Origin: Fasciolopsis buskii
Taxonomy: Eukaryota; Platyhelminthes; Trematoda; Plagiorchiida; Fasciolidae
Length of the DNA: 64,000 bases
Assembly (NCBI GenBank): GCA_008360955.1
Contig: LUCM01003858.1
Location: forward strand, 1 to 64,000
Direction: 5' to 3'
The position numbers and the translations under genes are program-made. Below are positions 1 to 12,075 of this stretch, one piece after another (the first letter of the stretch is position 1; each line of letters begins with the position of its first letter). The notes beneath the pieces are model-generated. The model saw only the letters and a list, made by a program, of their open reading frames with translations, was not told the origin of the DNA and searched no databases.

Positions 1-455
1 GCGTATGACGAACACTCGTCTACCATATCGTGCCCTATTTTTCGTTCTCTCCACGGAGTGGAGGAAGCCTTGTGGAAGTTAGCAGATGACGTGACAACGT
101 GAAATGAGCGTACGGCGCACTTAGGTAAAGCAGGTGTCTCGCGTCTTCGTGGTTGGGATCCGAAAGACTCGCCAACTAGCTGGTTGGATTCACTGAAGGA
201 TATGGCAGTGGACTGAAAACCGTGAACAGTGGCGATCGTATGTTCGTTTTCTGTCGAATCAGAATGATTGGAAGAGTGCGTTTTTACAGTTAGACTGTGT
301 TCCGTGTGTTGGCTGTAACAGCGTCTTATCTTTTCTCGCATGTGTAGGTCCACTCCCTTTTTCCCTTGGATATTCACTGTTTTTATAAAAACGTGTAACT
401 CTGGGGAAAAGGCAGCGGTCAGTGAGGCTGGTCTTGTTGTTTAACGCTGAACGAT
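1..455 (+). mobile_element. RTE-type non-LTR retrotransposon, 3' end (copy cut by window edge)
   Basis: This is the 3' end of an RTE-like element. The conserved C-terminal piece of the polymerase (TRLPYRALF, then a GW-PKD block and a REQW-like block) is readable but needs frame changes, for example a TGA just after LKDMAVD. It is followed by the family's 3' untranslated region (TATTCACTGTTTTTATAAAA, CTCTGGGGAAAAGGCAGCGG) and a (GAT)n tail at about 452-466. The same 3' end occurs at 5870-6420 and 11845-12455. It is a dead fragment, and the 5' part lies outside the window. Confidence 0.85.
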
Positions 456-1849
456 GATGATGATGTTTTGATCTGACGAACAGAAAAATCAGATAAAAAT
501 GGATTGATGGTATATCAAGTGAAACCTTAGCTTCTTCCTGAAGTTTCAGAGGCTAGGGAACTGAGGAATTGGTTACTGGGGTGAATATCGGCAGTTTTTG
601 TTCGTGAATACCGATAAGCTTCGTACACTTTCGCGTTTGCGGTAATTTATTTGTTATTCTGATCTTACCATTTTCTCAAGTACGCCATTTCACTCGTGCA
701 ACCCCATCTCTCGTAGTTGGCAGATCTGTCGTTTCATTTCGGTCCATGTAGATTGTATTCCGCAGTTGGCCTTCTGCTGGGATTTTTTTCATTTATGTAG
801 TTCACCGGTTATCAGTGAAACCAGGGTCTACTGAAGCTTTAGGTAACGTTGTTTTGGTTATCTGATTACATTTTCTCGTTGTTTGGTGGCTATCGGATTG
901 CGCATTTGTTGTACCAAAACGTCATGGAGTCTTGTCATCCTGTCGATGTCTTCGGTGTTGGTATTTTTTGTTTCACTGGCTGTTGGTTACCGGATACCTA
1001 TAGCCACATCGGTATCTATTGGTTATAACAACTCTGCTTATAGTCTTCACTGATTATGCTCTTACTTGACCCTACTCGACCTCTTCTCCAGTGCGATGTT
1101 GATGGTAACTTGTCTGTTCTGTGGAACCGGAAAGTCTAACTGGTTTGATTTAATGTTTTTATCCCTAGCCTCGTGTAGACGTTTTTGTCCAACTTTCGGA
1201 ACACCCAGATCCTGAAAACTAAAAATAATGGAAATCGTCAGTTGTTTTTCATAAGTATGCCACTTTCACACGTAAAACATCATCGCGTGGCCCTGAGTCT
1301 GGGTAACTACTTCAATCTCATTGTCTTCTCTATTTCTTCTTTTATACAATTAACAGTCTGCCTGTTTTTTATGCATGGTCGGTGCTTTACACTCGTTCAG
1401 GGTTCTTCATCCTTGTCCCATACACACCCCGCTCCATGTTTGGTATGGTATCACGAGCACGTCAAAATTTACAGTCGTCTTGATGTTCACATTTAGTTTG
1501 CGCACGCACAAACTGCATGATTGTGGCCATGTGGCCACTGTATGCTTATGTATATGCAGGTATTTGATTTTTGCCTATGTTTGTGTGTGCATTCAGATAT
1601 ATGCCGCGTTCAGTTGCATCCGCTTTAACCATGTCTAAGGGACTTTGAGGTGTTTGATATTCAGATTGACATGCAGTTTGATGTGCACTAGAAGGTGCAG
1701 GTATAAGTGTACCGGATATGACACTTGATTGCTGATGCCAAAGCTGAAATATTGTACTCGAACACGTATTTTTGTCTTTTTGTAATTCTGGAATGCACGT
1801 CGTCCAGTTGGTAGGCACAAATTTAAGCTGCCGTATAAGCGGATTCAAA

Positions 1850-1990
1850 CGGTTGCATTTCGATGTGACTGTCGGAAGTTTGAATCCTCCCACTCTTGGC
1901 CACTTCTCCATTTGACAGTCATTCATTGTCCGCGGCCACCCTGCAGAAATATCGTACGTTTCTTGTGCTAGATAAACCAAAGTAAAGCAA
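1850..1990 (+). mobile_element. tRNA-derived SINE, diverged copy
   Basis: This block resembles the SINE copies at 8085, 48836 and 49850. It has a box-B-like stretch (GAAGTTTGAATCCTCCCA), a centre matching ACTTCYCCAYTTGRCAGTC, and a 3' part ending GATAAACCAAAGTAAAG. It is more diverged than the others and its limits are approximate. Confidence 0.5.
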
Positions 1991-2238
1991 TATTCTACCA
2001 GTCTTCCTTTTGAGTGAAATTGAACTCATCGACGTCTAAAGTTTAAATAAATGATCTATTGACTGAATGAACCAGTCGTAAAATGCTCGCTGAGTAGGAT
2101 TTTTAATATATCGCTCAGCTTTCGTATTTCTATTTGATAGTCAATATATAGAGTTGTTTTATTTCCTGGAAGTTTGTAGTCTGCGCTTGTCCGTGGACTT
2201 GCGCAAGTTTGTAGATGTATACATGCATGCACACTTGT

Positions 2239-2240
2239 TC

Positions 2241-2277
<37 letters not shown>

Positions 2278-2278
2278 T
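2239..2278. repeat. (AT)n microsatellite
   Basis: This is an imperfect TA dinucleotide array broken by one TG step. It directly abuts the hammerhead-like motif of a Penelope-like terminus, as do the arrays at 2345-2370, 57175-57190 and 58019-58118. Confidence 0.9.
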
Positions 2279-2360
2279 TCACGTCTGACGAGTCCTAGTT
2301 TGGATCGAAACGTCACGATAAACTTATTAACTCAGTGCACGCCTTCTCAACTCTAAATAT
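2276..2360 (+). ncRNA. Hammerhead-ribozyme-like motif of a Penelope-like element terminus
   Basis: The sequence contains CTGACGA (consensus CUGANGA), then GTCC-TAGTTT-GGA able to form helix II with one bulge, then GAAA and the self-complementary ACGT followed by C, the expected cleavage site. CGT before CTGACGA can pair with ACG after that C to make a short helix I. Minimal hammerheads with a tiny palindromic helix III are known from Penelope-like retroelements. The same block, including the following CTCAGTGYACGSCTTCTCARCTCTAAA, recurs inverted at 57200-57300 beside Penelope coding sequence. Cleavage activity is inferred only. Confidence 0.6.
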
Positions 2361-2439
2361 ATATACATATAATGTTTCTGATGAAACATACGAACTCGAA
2401 GTGAACAAGTTTAAAGATGTTTGGATGTTCGGTCCTGGC

Positions 2440-2515
2440 ACACCTTATGAGTGGCAATGATCTCGAAACCGGTTGTGCTTCTGGAGTAATTTTATTTATT
2501 CACCTGGATACTATT
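2440..2515 (-). mobile_element. Penelope-like terminal repeat fragment
   Basis: On the - strand this reads AATAAAATTACTCCAGAAGC, then ACAACCGGTTTCGAGATCATTGCCA. It matches the block at 56855-56935 (GGGAGCACACGACCGGTTAT) and at 18125-18225. It lies about 100 bp beyond the hammerhead motif and between two AT arrays, so 2239-2575 looks like the remains of one element end. Confidence 0.55.
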
Positions 2516-2516
2516 T

Positions 2517-2575
2517 GCAGTTTATATTTATGTATATGTATATATACATATATATGTATGTATATAAAGGTATAC
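2517..2575. repeat. AT-rich simple repeat (TATATG/TA)n
   Basis: Degenerate TATATATGTATA units follow the Penelope-like fragment. No coding content; the short frames across it encode only Tyr/Ile/Val runs. Confidence 0.8.
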
Positions 2576-3429
2576 ACGTTTGTATACATGAAGTTATACG
2601 TAATATTCGCTGGTGTTTGTGCCGGAAGGCAAAAAATTCCCGGAGCGGCTCTAAATCATGTGCTTCAGCAGTCATGTTCTTCATAATATAGTTGGCAGGT
2701 AACGGGTTACAACTTTTGTTTGACGATTGTGGATCTCAAGCCCTTACCGTAGTTCTGTTTGCTGCAGAGCAGTCTACCGGTATCGAGCTAGCCTCAGCTA
2801 TTTTTCGCTCGATTTCGCCCGGACATGCCAGTTTTTAAACACGGAACCCGAGCCCACTATCTCCCATCAGTCGCACACCCTAGGATAATCCACTTTGTTG
2901 GTTTATGCAAGTTTCGCTGTTATGACCCTCAGTTCCGTCGACGGACTCGTGCTTGTCACTCATTGGTCTTGGTTTATATCGGCCCGGACGTTCCGCAGTC
3001 GTAAACAGGATTGTAATGAAGATGTTTGACGTACAAATGCGCACATGCTAAATCCGTCGTATCCATGATCTCATGGTTCATAGTCGTAAACAGAAATACG
3101 CATTTGCGCTTTTTGAATGGCCTCCTTAAGAAATACTTACTTAAATGATATCTCAGGTCACATGGGAGCACAGGTGCCAGGCGCTTTTTCTTAATACAGC
3201 ACCTGGATCTGATGTGCGTGACTGCGCGCAAGCGACAGTAACAGGAGAGGACCAACATATCGAGCCGAGACTACCCACAGTTTAGTTGGTCGTCCAGGGT
3301 TATACTGATTCAAAGCGCTGACTTTCCATGTAATCATACAAGCCCGTTTTTTCTTCAGACTCATATCTACCACTACGACACGGAAGACGACTGATCTCTC
3401 GCTTCATATCTATCTACGTTTTTTGCGCT

Positions 3430-3985
3430 CATAACTTGTGTTACCGAGTTGTGTTGATCTACACACACTTAAGCGCAAAACGTAAGCACTAGCGTCGCAC
3501 GATAGCACGGGAGCACGCAGCCTGTGGTCTAGCAAGCCACGAACACACACTGAGGTTGGAGACAATTGTTCAAGCTCGAGTCTACGAACCCCGTAGTCGC
3601 ACGACGAACGGAACAGAACTGCTGTCCCCTTGAATGAGCAGCCACACAACAGGAAAAGGCGCGGAATACAAACAGCTAGCGGAAGAGAGAAGACGAACAT
3701 AGGATACTGCCGCGCATTTACTAGTGACCCACCAATGCAAGTCAGAGTTTATATTGTTTATATATATAGTTTTGTTGGGTGGACTTGGCCGACACGCGAA
3801 ACAGCCAATCACGGAACGAGTTTTGGTGAATCTTTTTTCGGGCAAAAATTTTCAACCGCACAATATTTAAAATAACGGCAATTCCAAATATTGGGAAAAG
3901 GGTAGGTTATTTTGGAAAATTAGCAACAGAACTGAAATCTGCGGCGCCGAAAACCCTAGAATGGTCACCGAACATGACATAACTG
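3430..3985 (+). repeat. LTR-like interspersed repeat, copy 1
   Basis: About 555 bp are alignable, with divergence, to 44805-45392 in the same orientation. Shared anchors are GCAGCCTGTGGTCTAG, CCTTGAATGAGCAGCCACAC, GAAGAGAGAAGACGAACA, TGACCCACCAA, GCCAATCACRGAACG and GAAATCTGCGG. The repeat has no coding capacity and ends in CATAAC. Copy 2 begins GTTATG, the inverse, which fits short LTR-type ends, so a solo LTR is the simplest reading. No clear target duplication was found, so a DNA-type non-autonomous element is possible. CCAAT-like and AT-rich motifs inside it could be promoter elements. Confidence 0.6.
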
Positions 3986-5860
3986 CTTTCCTTCACAGTC
4001 TACTCATCTATACATTATCATCTCCCATCGCTTATTGTTTTATCCCTGTGCTCAGATCTTTTCGGTCATCGTCTAGTGTGTAGCACTAGTTTTTCTCGTT
4101 TCCCTGTAATAATTGTATCAGGCGCAAGCAACGACGAATCTGTCCATTCTCTGTAACTTTTCCTAGTCTGTCAGATTTCAAAACTCGGTGTCTGAGTTCA
4201 TCTGAGGCTTCAGAACTTTCTTTATTAACGGACCTTCGGTAGGAGTTTCACGTCTTAGATTCATTCATTTAAGGCCCTGTCCTGTCATAAAGTTCCTTCA
4301 CAGCTGCTTTTGGTCCAGCTTCTACTCGTGGGTTTCAGCTATCCAATTTTGCTTTTTTCTGCGCTGCTATATTTTCACCAGTGAGTGGGTGCAAACATCA
4401 GCTAATAAAATAAAAAAGCGTTCGGTTTACAAATTTTGAGGCACAAATTCAAGGTGAATGGATTGCTGATCGCAACGCTCAGATGTATCGCTTCGTATCC
4501 AGCCATAGGTGAGATTTGTGAATACCACGGATTGCAGTGTCCCCAAAACCAGTTGTATTAAGCAAGGCTATAGCACTTTCGGTGACATTAAGTGAGTCAA
4601 TTTCATCTTCCTGCCATTGGTTCCCCGATGCACTGGTCATTAAAATCCCTGTGCTCGTCCGGGACTTTGCGAAGTATGCTTTCCCAAACTTTTCCTTTAG
4701 ATTTTACTGTCCTATGTTATCCCGACCTTAGTCAGCCAGGAATCTTTAATTGTTTAGAACCCTTAGTTGGCATCGCTATTTCGTGATTCTATGACTAGTC
4801 TCGGTGTGCTGCACTGACCAGAAAAAATGTCTGAAAAGTTGGTAAATAAATCAGGAACGCTTCAAGAGGCTGTTCATTCTCACTGTCTTCTAGCGATGCG
4901 TCAGCGAACTCTTCTAGAGAGTTGGTTATGTAAGTCAGTTGCGTCATTTTTCACCAGGCCATCTTTCAAGCTCGATGTTCACAACTCTTTTTGAGACCTT
5001 CTCATACTTTCTATCTTGTTCACACTGGGTTAGTTTTCAATCTGCCCTTAAACGTGTGACGACTTTTGGTAATACTAGCTAGTGTGGATTTTGCTATACA
5101 CTTAATCACCTTCATCAGTACAAGTTTGAGGTAGTCACATCTCATTTCACTTTGTAAACTCCTCCAGAACTTTCTTTTAAGCACGAAATCGGAGAGATTT
5201 TGGCCATAGGCTTAGCTTGATCACCTAGGTCTAATTACCGCTATTTTGTTTGCTTTACTATCTTCCTGATTCTTCGCGTTTCTGCTCGATAGAGATCTTA
5301 AAACTTCCGACTGTCAGTCTCGTATTCTTCTTATTGCGTGTGATCCTCTTTTGTCCATGTGTGAAAGTCATTCAAACTATATCCTGTCCGAACCGCTCTC
5401 TGCGTAATGGTCTCTCACGAAGACAAGTCTTAGTCTCCACTTTCCGTCGTTCCTGGCCGTTGTCAGCGGGACTCAACTGCCTTTCGCAAGTTTTGAACGG
5501 AATATAACGTTCAGTAACAAATGCCAGCCTTTTCTGAAACTGGAACTATGCGAGTGGTCATTTGGTTTTCTGCGTTTTCCGGTCAGTAGCGGAAGTTTTA
5601 TCCTTGGTCACCTATCTAACTTTTGTCCAGGTATCTCTAGGAGAAACCTCATCGAAGACTTTTATCAGCTTAGAATGCACAAGCACAGTACGGGACAGCT
5701 ATGTAAAGAAATCCTATCCCCAGTGTTTTCATCTCCATTTGAGGTTCTCCGTTGAACCATGTGAGCGAATAGCAGTAAACTTTTTAGTCTTCGGTAGTGT
5801 TTGATAAACCTATACCAAAGAATACGTTTACTGAATATTCAGATGGGAAGGGAATTGAAA
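3986..5860. other. No gene recognised
   Basis: There is no convincing exon or transposon body here. A short stretch near 4255-4300 (GGCCCTGTCCTGTCATAAAG) resembles repeat pieces at 59315-59370 and 59815-59865. Pyrimidine-rich runs with AG are present but lack long frames behind them. Confidence 0.5.
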
Positions 5861-5869
5861 ATTACTCTC

Positions 5870-6420
5870 GTATTGGGTGCCACCTCTGAAAATAGCTTGT
5901 TTCAGCGTATGAAACTTAGTAGACTGCGTTGGTTGGGTCACTTGTTGCTTATGACGAACACTCGTCTACCATACCGTGCCTTATTTTGTGTTCCTCCTAA
6001 AGAATGGAAGAAGCCATGTGGAGGCCAACAGATGACGTGGCAACGTGGGATGAGAAAATGTACAGCGAAGTTAGGTAAAGTAGATGTCTCACGCCTTCGT
6101 GGTTGGGGTCCGAAAGACTTGTCGACTTGCTGGCTGGAGACACTGAAGGGTATGGCAGTGAACCGTGAACAGTGGCGATCGTGCTGTCATTTTCTATCGA
6201 ATCAGAATGATTGAAAACATGTGCGTTTGTACAGTTAGGCTGTGTTTCGTGTGTTGGCTGCAGCAGCATCTTATCTTTTCCCGCCTGTGTAGGTCCACTC
6301 CCTGTTCCCGTTGGATATTCACTCTTTTCATATAAAAGTGTAACTCTGGGGAAAGGCAGCGGTCAGTGAGGCTTGCCTTGTTGTTTAACGCTGAACGATG
6401 ACGATGATGATGACCTGCAA
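5870..6420 (+). mobile_element. RTE family 1, 5'-truncated copy (3' end)
   Basis: The longest readable C-terminal piece of the RTE family 1 polymerase runs through 5897-6214. It contains RLRWLGHLL, TRLPYRALF, GGQQMTWQRGM, SRLRGWGPKD and NREQWRSC, then a stop and about 200 bp of 3' UTR with a GATGACGATGATGATGA tail. The part before about 5870 does not match, so the copy is 5'-truncated, as expected from incomplete reverse transcription. From about 6010 to the tail it is almost identical to 12090-12450, which suggests recent activity or conversion. Confidence 0.88.
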
Positions 6421-6925
6421 AGTTTACAGCGCCGTTGTAGGACTGGATCAGCTTGAAGCATGACATCGCTACTTTAGGGGAACATTGGACGAGGCAGATA
6501 ATTTTAATTACTTGAGTAGTTATGTCTCAGCTGAGTGTCCTATACCGAATACTGAAAGTTCGGTTGGCATTTATCAACTTCAGGCACCAGTGGTGTTGGC
6601 GTGACATCCGGTTATTGACCATCTACACTTCGTAAGTTAGGTTGATGCTATTATAGGGTTATTTGAATTCGTGTGACTTGAATTTTCCCAGTACAGTCAC
6701 TTGAATATGAACAGCGAGGATAAGATAGAATTGCTAAGGGATTCTGTGTTTGATAATGATTTTAGAATTTGTTCTAAATCATATAAATCTGTGTTAACTA
6801 GCTCGCTTGGTCGTAGACCTTGTTATGCCTTCCATAATTGCAATGAAATTCATGCGTATACCGACAGGACAAAGGACCTTCTTCGGTAGTTGAGACATTC
6901 TGCGTTAACTAAGTTTGGTTGTTAC

Positions 6926-7141
6926 CTTATGAGGTTGGGTGACAAACGGTTCATTAAGACGGAAATCCCAACTTGTATCAAGGTGTATTTTAAATTCCAG
7001 TTCCTTTGTATGTGATTCACAGATCCGTCGTGTTTGGTGACATGTGAAGAAAGAGCCAGAAAGAGCTAAGCTTTCAAGTAATTCATTCATTAAAAAACCA
7101 TAGAATTCATGCACAGCTCTTCCATCCTTGTTAGGATTCAC
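6926..7141 (-). CDS. Internal exon of an unidentified - strand gene
   Basis: On the - strand an acceptor (AATATACCTTGCAG) is followed by exactly 72 open codons and a donor (CATAAG/GTAACAAC), phase 0 at both ends. The peptide starts VNPNKDGRAVHEFYGF, includes FLMNELLESLALSGSFFTC and ends NEPFVTQPHK. It has mixed charge, few low-complexity runs and no repeat similarity to the rest of the window. It is the most downstream exon seen for the gene proposed to start at 35113; whether it belongs to that gene or to a separate one is inferred. No family recognised. Confidence 0.5.
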
Positions 7142-7751
7142 CTGCAAGGTATATTCGCAACGCCGGAACTGGTACGTAAACGCGGAACATATGATTGTAA
7201 ATCGGAAGCCTAATCGTGAGTCATTTAAAACCCATATTGGCCCCTTACTACTGAACTTTGCTAAGTAGCAAAGTTGTGCAGCTGTTTGTTATATGTTCGC
7301 ATTCTACAAGGAAGCCATCATTGGTGTAGAGGTCGGTAATTTGGTGAACAATGGTCTGTGGTCTACAAGTTCGAATTTTTTATACGACATTCTCGAACTA
7401 TGAGTGTAGTGCACGGAGAACGCCTCAGCTGCTAGGGCCCACCTCACGGGAAGGAACCGACAGCCGTATTGTTAAAACTTGAAGTACCAAAGGACAAATG
7501 GCAATCAAATTAAGTCAGATATGACAACGAGTCAGGTGACAGGAAATCGCTATCTAGCACCAGTGACAGATATATTATAAAGCCTTCGATCTTCGATCAA
7601 CCACTGAGAGGCTCTAATTAACCTAGTGACTAAGGCGTTCGACCTACAGTCGTTTGCTCTGGCTTCTTCGGTGCATGCGCATTACTGATGATTTCTGCCA
7701 AAGATAATACAGTTTTGCAATGCTTGAGGGTTTCTTGTTAGTGGGCTGGAC

Positions 7752-7882
7752 CTTGGTGGTGCATGGTGTATCAGCTGAAAATCGTGGTAACTCTCCTACT
7801 ACTGTAAGAGAATCTTGTCGGCGATAGGAGTCACATAGAAGCTCACACAAATTTCCATGTTTCATGTTTATTTTATCCGGCA
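7752..7882 (-). CDS. Possible internal exon, - strand
   Basis: The - strand frame reads GNLCELLCDSYRRQDSLTVV and ends ADTPCTTK. An AG precedes it (ATATGTCGAAG), and a weak GTCCAG donor gives phase 0, compatible with the exon at 7141. Its start phase (two bases) does not match the 8675-8776 exon, so an exon is missing or this one is wrong. An ATG inside (NMKHGN) could alternatively be a start. Confidence 0.3.
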
Positions 7883-8084
7883 CTTCGACATATAAAAATC
7901 ACGATTTAAAGAATGCGCGATGAAGTTTCAATAAAACCTGTTGAAGACATATGACTAATCGTATTGGGACAGTGGAACAATTTTTTCACATTGCTATTGT
8001 AAAATGGTGACAAAATCCTCGTCCGTTATTCAAAGATGAGTTTACGAAACGGTTGATACCTTTTTCTAGAGAAGCCAAACGGAC

Positions 8085-8240
8085 AAGGCCATGGTGTTTG
8101 AATGAGAAGGTCGCGGGTTCGAACCTTCCACCACAGGTCAACTTCCCACTTGTCAGATCTTTGCTGGCCGCGGCTTCCTTCTTGAAAAATAATGTGCACT
8201 GTTATTTCATTAATAACGGAAGTAAAAGATAAAAAGTACA
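8085..8240 (+). mobile_element. tRNA-derived SINE
   Basis: The box-B motif GGTCGCGGGTTCGAACCTTC is followed by GGTCAACTTCCCACTTGTC. The 3' body is TTATTTCATTAATAACGGAAG and the end is TAAAAGATAAAAAG. Three other copies share this order (1850, 48836, 49850). Box A is weak. Confidence 0.7.
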
Positions 8241-8674
8241 CGAATTTTTAAGACTTTGTAGTTGTCAGTCGTTGTAAGACACCCTAAATGAGTTCTGAAA
8301 TTCAGAGTCACCGATTTCTACTGACTTTTGCGAGAATTTAATTCAATTCGTAATACCATTGATTTTTTGGGACATCTCTTATATTATGTGCAAGTTCATA
8401 TCAGTTTTTGCTTGTCATCGGTTTCAGTGATTTCTCTGAGTTACCCTATAGTTGACCCACTTTGTCCTTTGGTTATAATTCTACCTCCTACCTGGTTGTA
8501 TTGTGAAATGATACCACTTATTTGTTGTAATCAATCACACACGATTCATTCAGATTGGTTTACTGCACTGATGACATTCAGTCGTAATTCTGCCTCACCT
8601 GGTTGCTAGTGGAACGTCGCGGTCTCCTGGCCACCCATTCAGAAGCAAATCGCAATGTGATACGGCATGAATAC

Positions 8675-8776
8675 CTTAGTGTGTAACTATCGATCGGTGA
8701 CTTTCTGATCACTATCCATTCTCCTTTGACTGCTGATAATCTATGGAACATTCCTTCCTTAAGCCTGTACAAAGAC
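8675..8776 (-). CDS. Internal exon of an unidentified - strand gene
   Basis: A good acceptor (GGTTGTTTTTCAG) and a good donor (CTAAG/GTATTC) frame 102 bases. The peptide is SLYRLKEGMFHRLSAVKGEW continuing to SPIDSYTL. The exon starts with one base of a split codon and leaves two at its end. The start phase fits the end of the candidate exon at 16026-16207 (AA + G), which would place the RTE copy at 9040-12455 in the intervening intron. Confidence 0.5.
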
Positions 8777-9039
8777 CTGAAAAACAACCCGTCGTAGGGT
8801 GTCCAATAAAGTTACGACGGAAAGGCTAGCGTTGACTTAGTGATGCAATCTAAATTGCGACGCCTGTCAGCTTTGGCCACCGGTTTACCTTACTAGAGAG
8901 CTTACTCTTTACGGTAATCCATGAAAGGGCCACAAAACATCATTTCCTTGAGAAAACTTTGTACTCCTGTCCAGTTTGTTCGTTTTTACAGTAACGTTAC
9001 ATTGTAAGCGGGACATAATGGGAGGCATCGTAACTTAAG

Positions 9040-12003
9040 ACTAGACTACACCTTGACGTGTGGTGACGGCTTGCATGCCTTCATGATCCAACGAGCTATA
9101 CAGGATGGCTTATCTCAAGCCGAAGATCCAAGCATGCCTGGAAGGTCAATGGGTAGAGGCCTGACAAAATAATCTTCTGGGTCCCCGCAGTCGGGGGTTG
9201 ATCTGGTAGCAGCCTCCAGTGGGAAAAACCAGTGGAAGAATAATTGATCCAAGTGGATGGGCTCCACTCACAGCTATTCCCCGCTTGCTTGCGCGTCAGT
9301 TCTTGGTCAGAACCAAAGGCTTTGGTTGAGAACCCTAATCGTTCTTCTGTTTAGCGGCTGGACTCCCTAGCAGTACCCGTCCATCAATCCCCATGAGTTA
9401 CACGCCTACAAATAATTCCATACTGCATCGGTCATCGCGCAGGATAATCAGGACCGCGCTACCCGTTGCATCAAGCGGGCGTGCGGTAGTGATAAGTATG
9501 CTACTACTTAGGTTCCTCGCTTTTATTCAAACCTGTCCTCTTCTGTTCTCCAACCCCAATCTGTTTGCCCCGTTGCTGCCTACCCATAGTATCTCCAATT
9601 GAAACACGCCCGGATACTGCAACGGTTTATTGTCAAGTAGTGTAGTAGAGGGTTTTCAATCTGCTAGCTACATTTTCTCAAGCCTCGTCAGCCTTCTGAA
9701 TCTCGGTTTCTTCAATGTGCACACTTAATGCAGGCTGGCCCAGCAGGCGTGTTTGGCTCTGACAGTGACTAGCTCCCGATTTGATGTCTGTTTGCGTCAG
9801 TTGAAACAACGATTGTCAGGATCGAGCGAGTAGAGTTAATATCAAACTAACTGCGCCAAACGTCTCGTAAGATATTTTTCTTTGCGCACTTCAGGAGTCA
9901 AAGTAGCACAAGCTATGGGTTCAACGCGAAAGGTGTAGGTATAGTCTTGACGTGAGAAGGCTGAAGCAGCCCTTTGGACTGGATCCAGTCAACAGTCGCT
10001 TTGCTGCGCCATGAGGGGACTGCAGGGATCATCGGCGTCCGGAGGATATTGGTGCGTAAGCGGAGTTTATTGGCATCTCGCGTATACGCTCCAACAGATT
10101 GCAGCCAACTGACATGGAGAAAGACGAGTTTTACGACTAACCTCGCGCACCTTGTTCGGAAGAGCGAAGGCTGAACATTGTAAGTGGTGGTAGGCGATTC
10201 TTAATTGCATTCAGAGTGCCTGTTTAGGTTAGGCGCGTGCGCCTTGCCTCCACAGCGAACAGACAACGGAGAAAGACTTCTCCAATTCTGTGCAGATAAT
10301 CATTTATTCCTATCTAGTACGAATTTCCGACACAGTTCGCGTCGCACTGCCGACATTTTGGGGGGGCGCTCTAACTCGACAGGTACTTGAATCAGATCGA
10401 CATATGCAGTTAAAGCTTACCAGTTGGCGCTGTTCTGTCCAAACTGTGTTATTACGTACGTCGAATCGGAACTATGCGTTAGTTTTAATCGCGTTTTTGC
10501 TGCAGCTGAATGGCCATCGACGCAGGCCACAACCCGATTTGGCCGTCGAACGTCTGTCCATTGGGCTGTTGGCAACATTTACGAAAAAAAAATATCCGAG
10601 GAAATAAGAACATTCGACGAAGCAACAATGTAGACGAGCAGTGGGATCAAATGAAACAGGCGATGCACTTGGCAGTAATTTCACCTGTGGGTCCTAGGTC
10701 CAGCCTTCGTCAAAGGCACTGAATCTCGCAAGGTCGCTGGGTCTAGTGAGCTTAAACACCAGCTGCCCTAACTGCAGGAGGTGAATGAGATTGCGTCGAC
10801 AGTTGCAGCTTCAAGTCGATGATCAAGCCCTTGGAGAATGACCGCGAAAACTGGGGGGTTAAGGTAGGCCGAAAGGACTGGATAGTAGCGGCCGCTTCAG
10901 GCAATAGTCAATGACTATTCAGCTTAATACGCGCACAGCGGTGGCGATGAACTTCGGTTAGTGAAGTCGTGTGCGACAGGACATGGAGGACTAATCCATG
11001 GTAAACAACAAAAGCTGGGACCGTTGGGCAGAGGCTGGCCACCGCTAACGTATTTAGTTCAACGTCTGCCAGCTGCGAATCTTCGGAGTGTTCACTTGAT
11101 CCCCCAAGGGAAATGGGAGTTGGCAGTTGAATATTTCAACCTGCTGAAGGGTGGTAAAGCAGCCGTTCCGACACGACCTTCCCCCAGTTCTTTTCAAATT
11201 GGTGGATAAGTGCTGGATGAAAGTCCACTTTCCTCCTTGCTTCATGATAATTGGAACGAGAAGCGTATTCCGTTATCGTGGAATAAGTCACTAATTGTAC
11301 CCATCTTCAAGAGGTACACGGAGTGACTATGCAGCAGATCATTCGATAAGTAATAAGGATGTTGGCTTCGATAATGCTGCGTTTGGTTGACATCGATTTC
11401 GCGAGAATGGGATCCGCGAACAGCAGGCCGGGGTTTTCCGTCCAGTCGGACGGTTGCATTGACCCAGGGGTATTCACGCTTCGCCAAATACTCGAAAAAA
11501 CGCGCCAGACGCACCGGCGGCCCCCACGATCGTGGTGTTTCTGGCCTTAAAAGGTGCTTTGGAGTGCGTGAATCGACGAGCACTACTCAGTGCTCTCCTC
11601 TGTGCACCTGTGTACGTCGGCAATAACCTATGGTCCGCGTTAGGGTATACGGTGAACTGTCACGTTCATTCGAAACGACTAGTGGCGTTCGACAAGGGTG
11701 TCCTATTTCTCCATTCTTGTTCAACTTCGTGATGGACGAGTTGATGATAGATTGCTTTTAGGAGGCTTCCGGATGTAGGAGTGTAACTGCGGGTGTGAGG
11801 GAAGCTATGCGACCTAGACTTACGCAGAGACGTCTTGTGTTTGCCTTTTTCGAGTCTGAAGGACCATGCACAACTTGGTAGACTACGCTGGTTGGGTCAG
11901 GTGTTGCGTATGACGAACACTCGTCTACCATACCGTGCCTTATTTTTGTGTTCCCTCCTAAAGAATGGAAAAGAAAGCCATGTGGTGGCCAAACAGAATG
12001 ACG

Positions 12004-12075
<72 letters not shown>

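Noticed and set aside
3410..3875. Frames of 81-96 codons on both strands
   Set aside because: They lie in the LTR-like repeat shared with 44805-45392.
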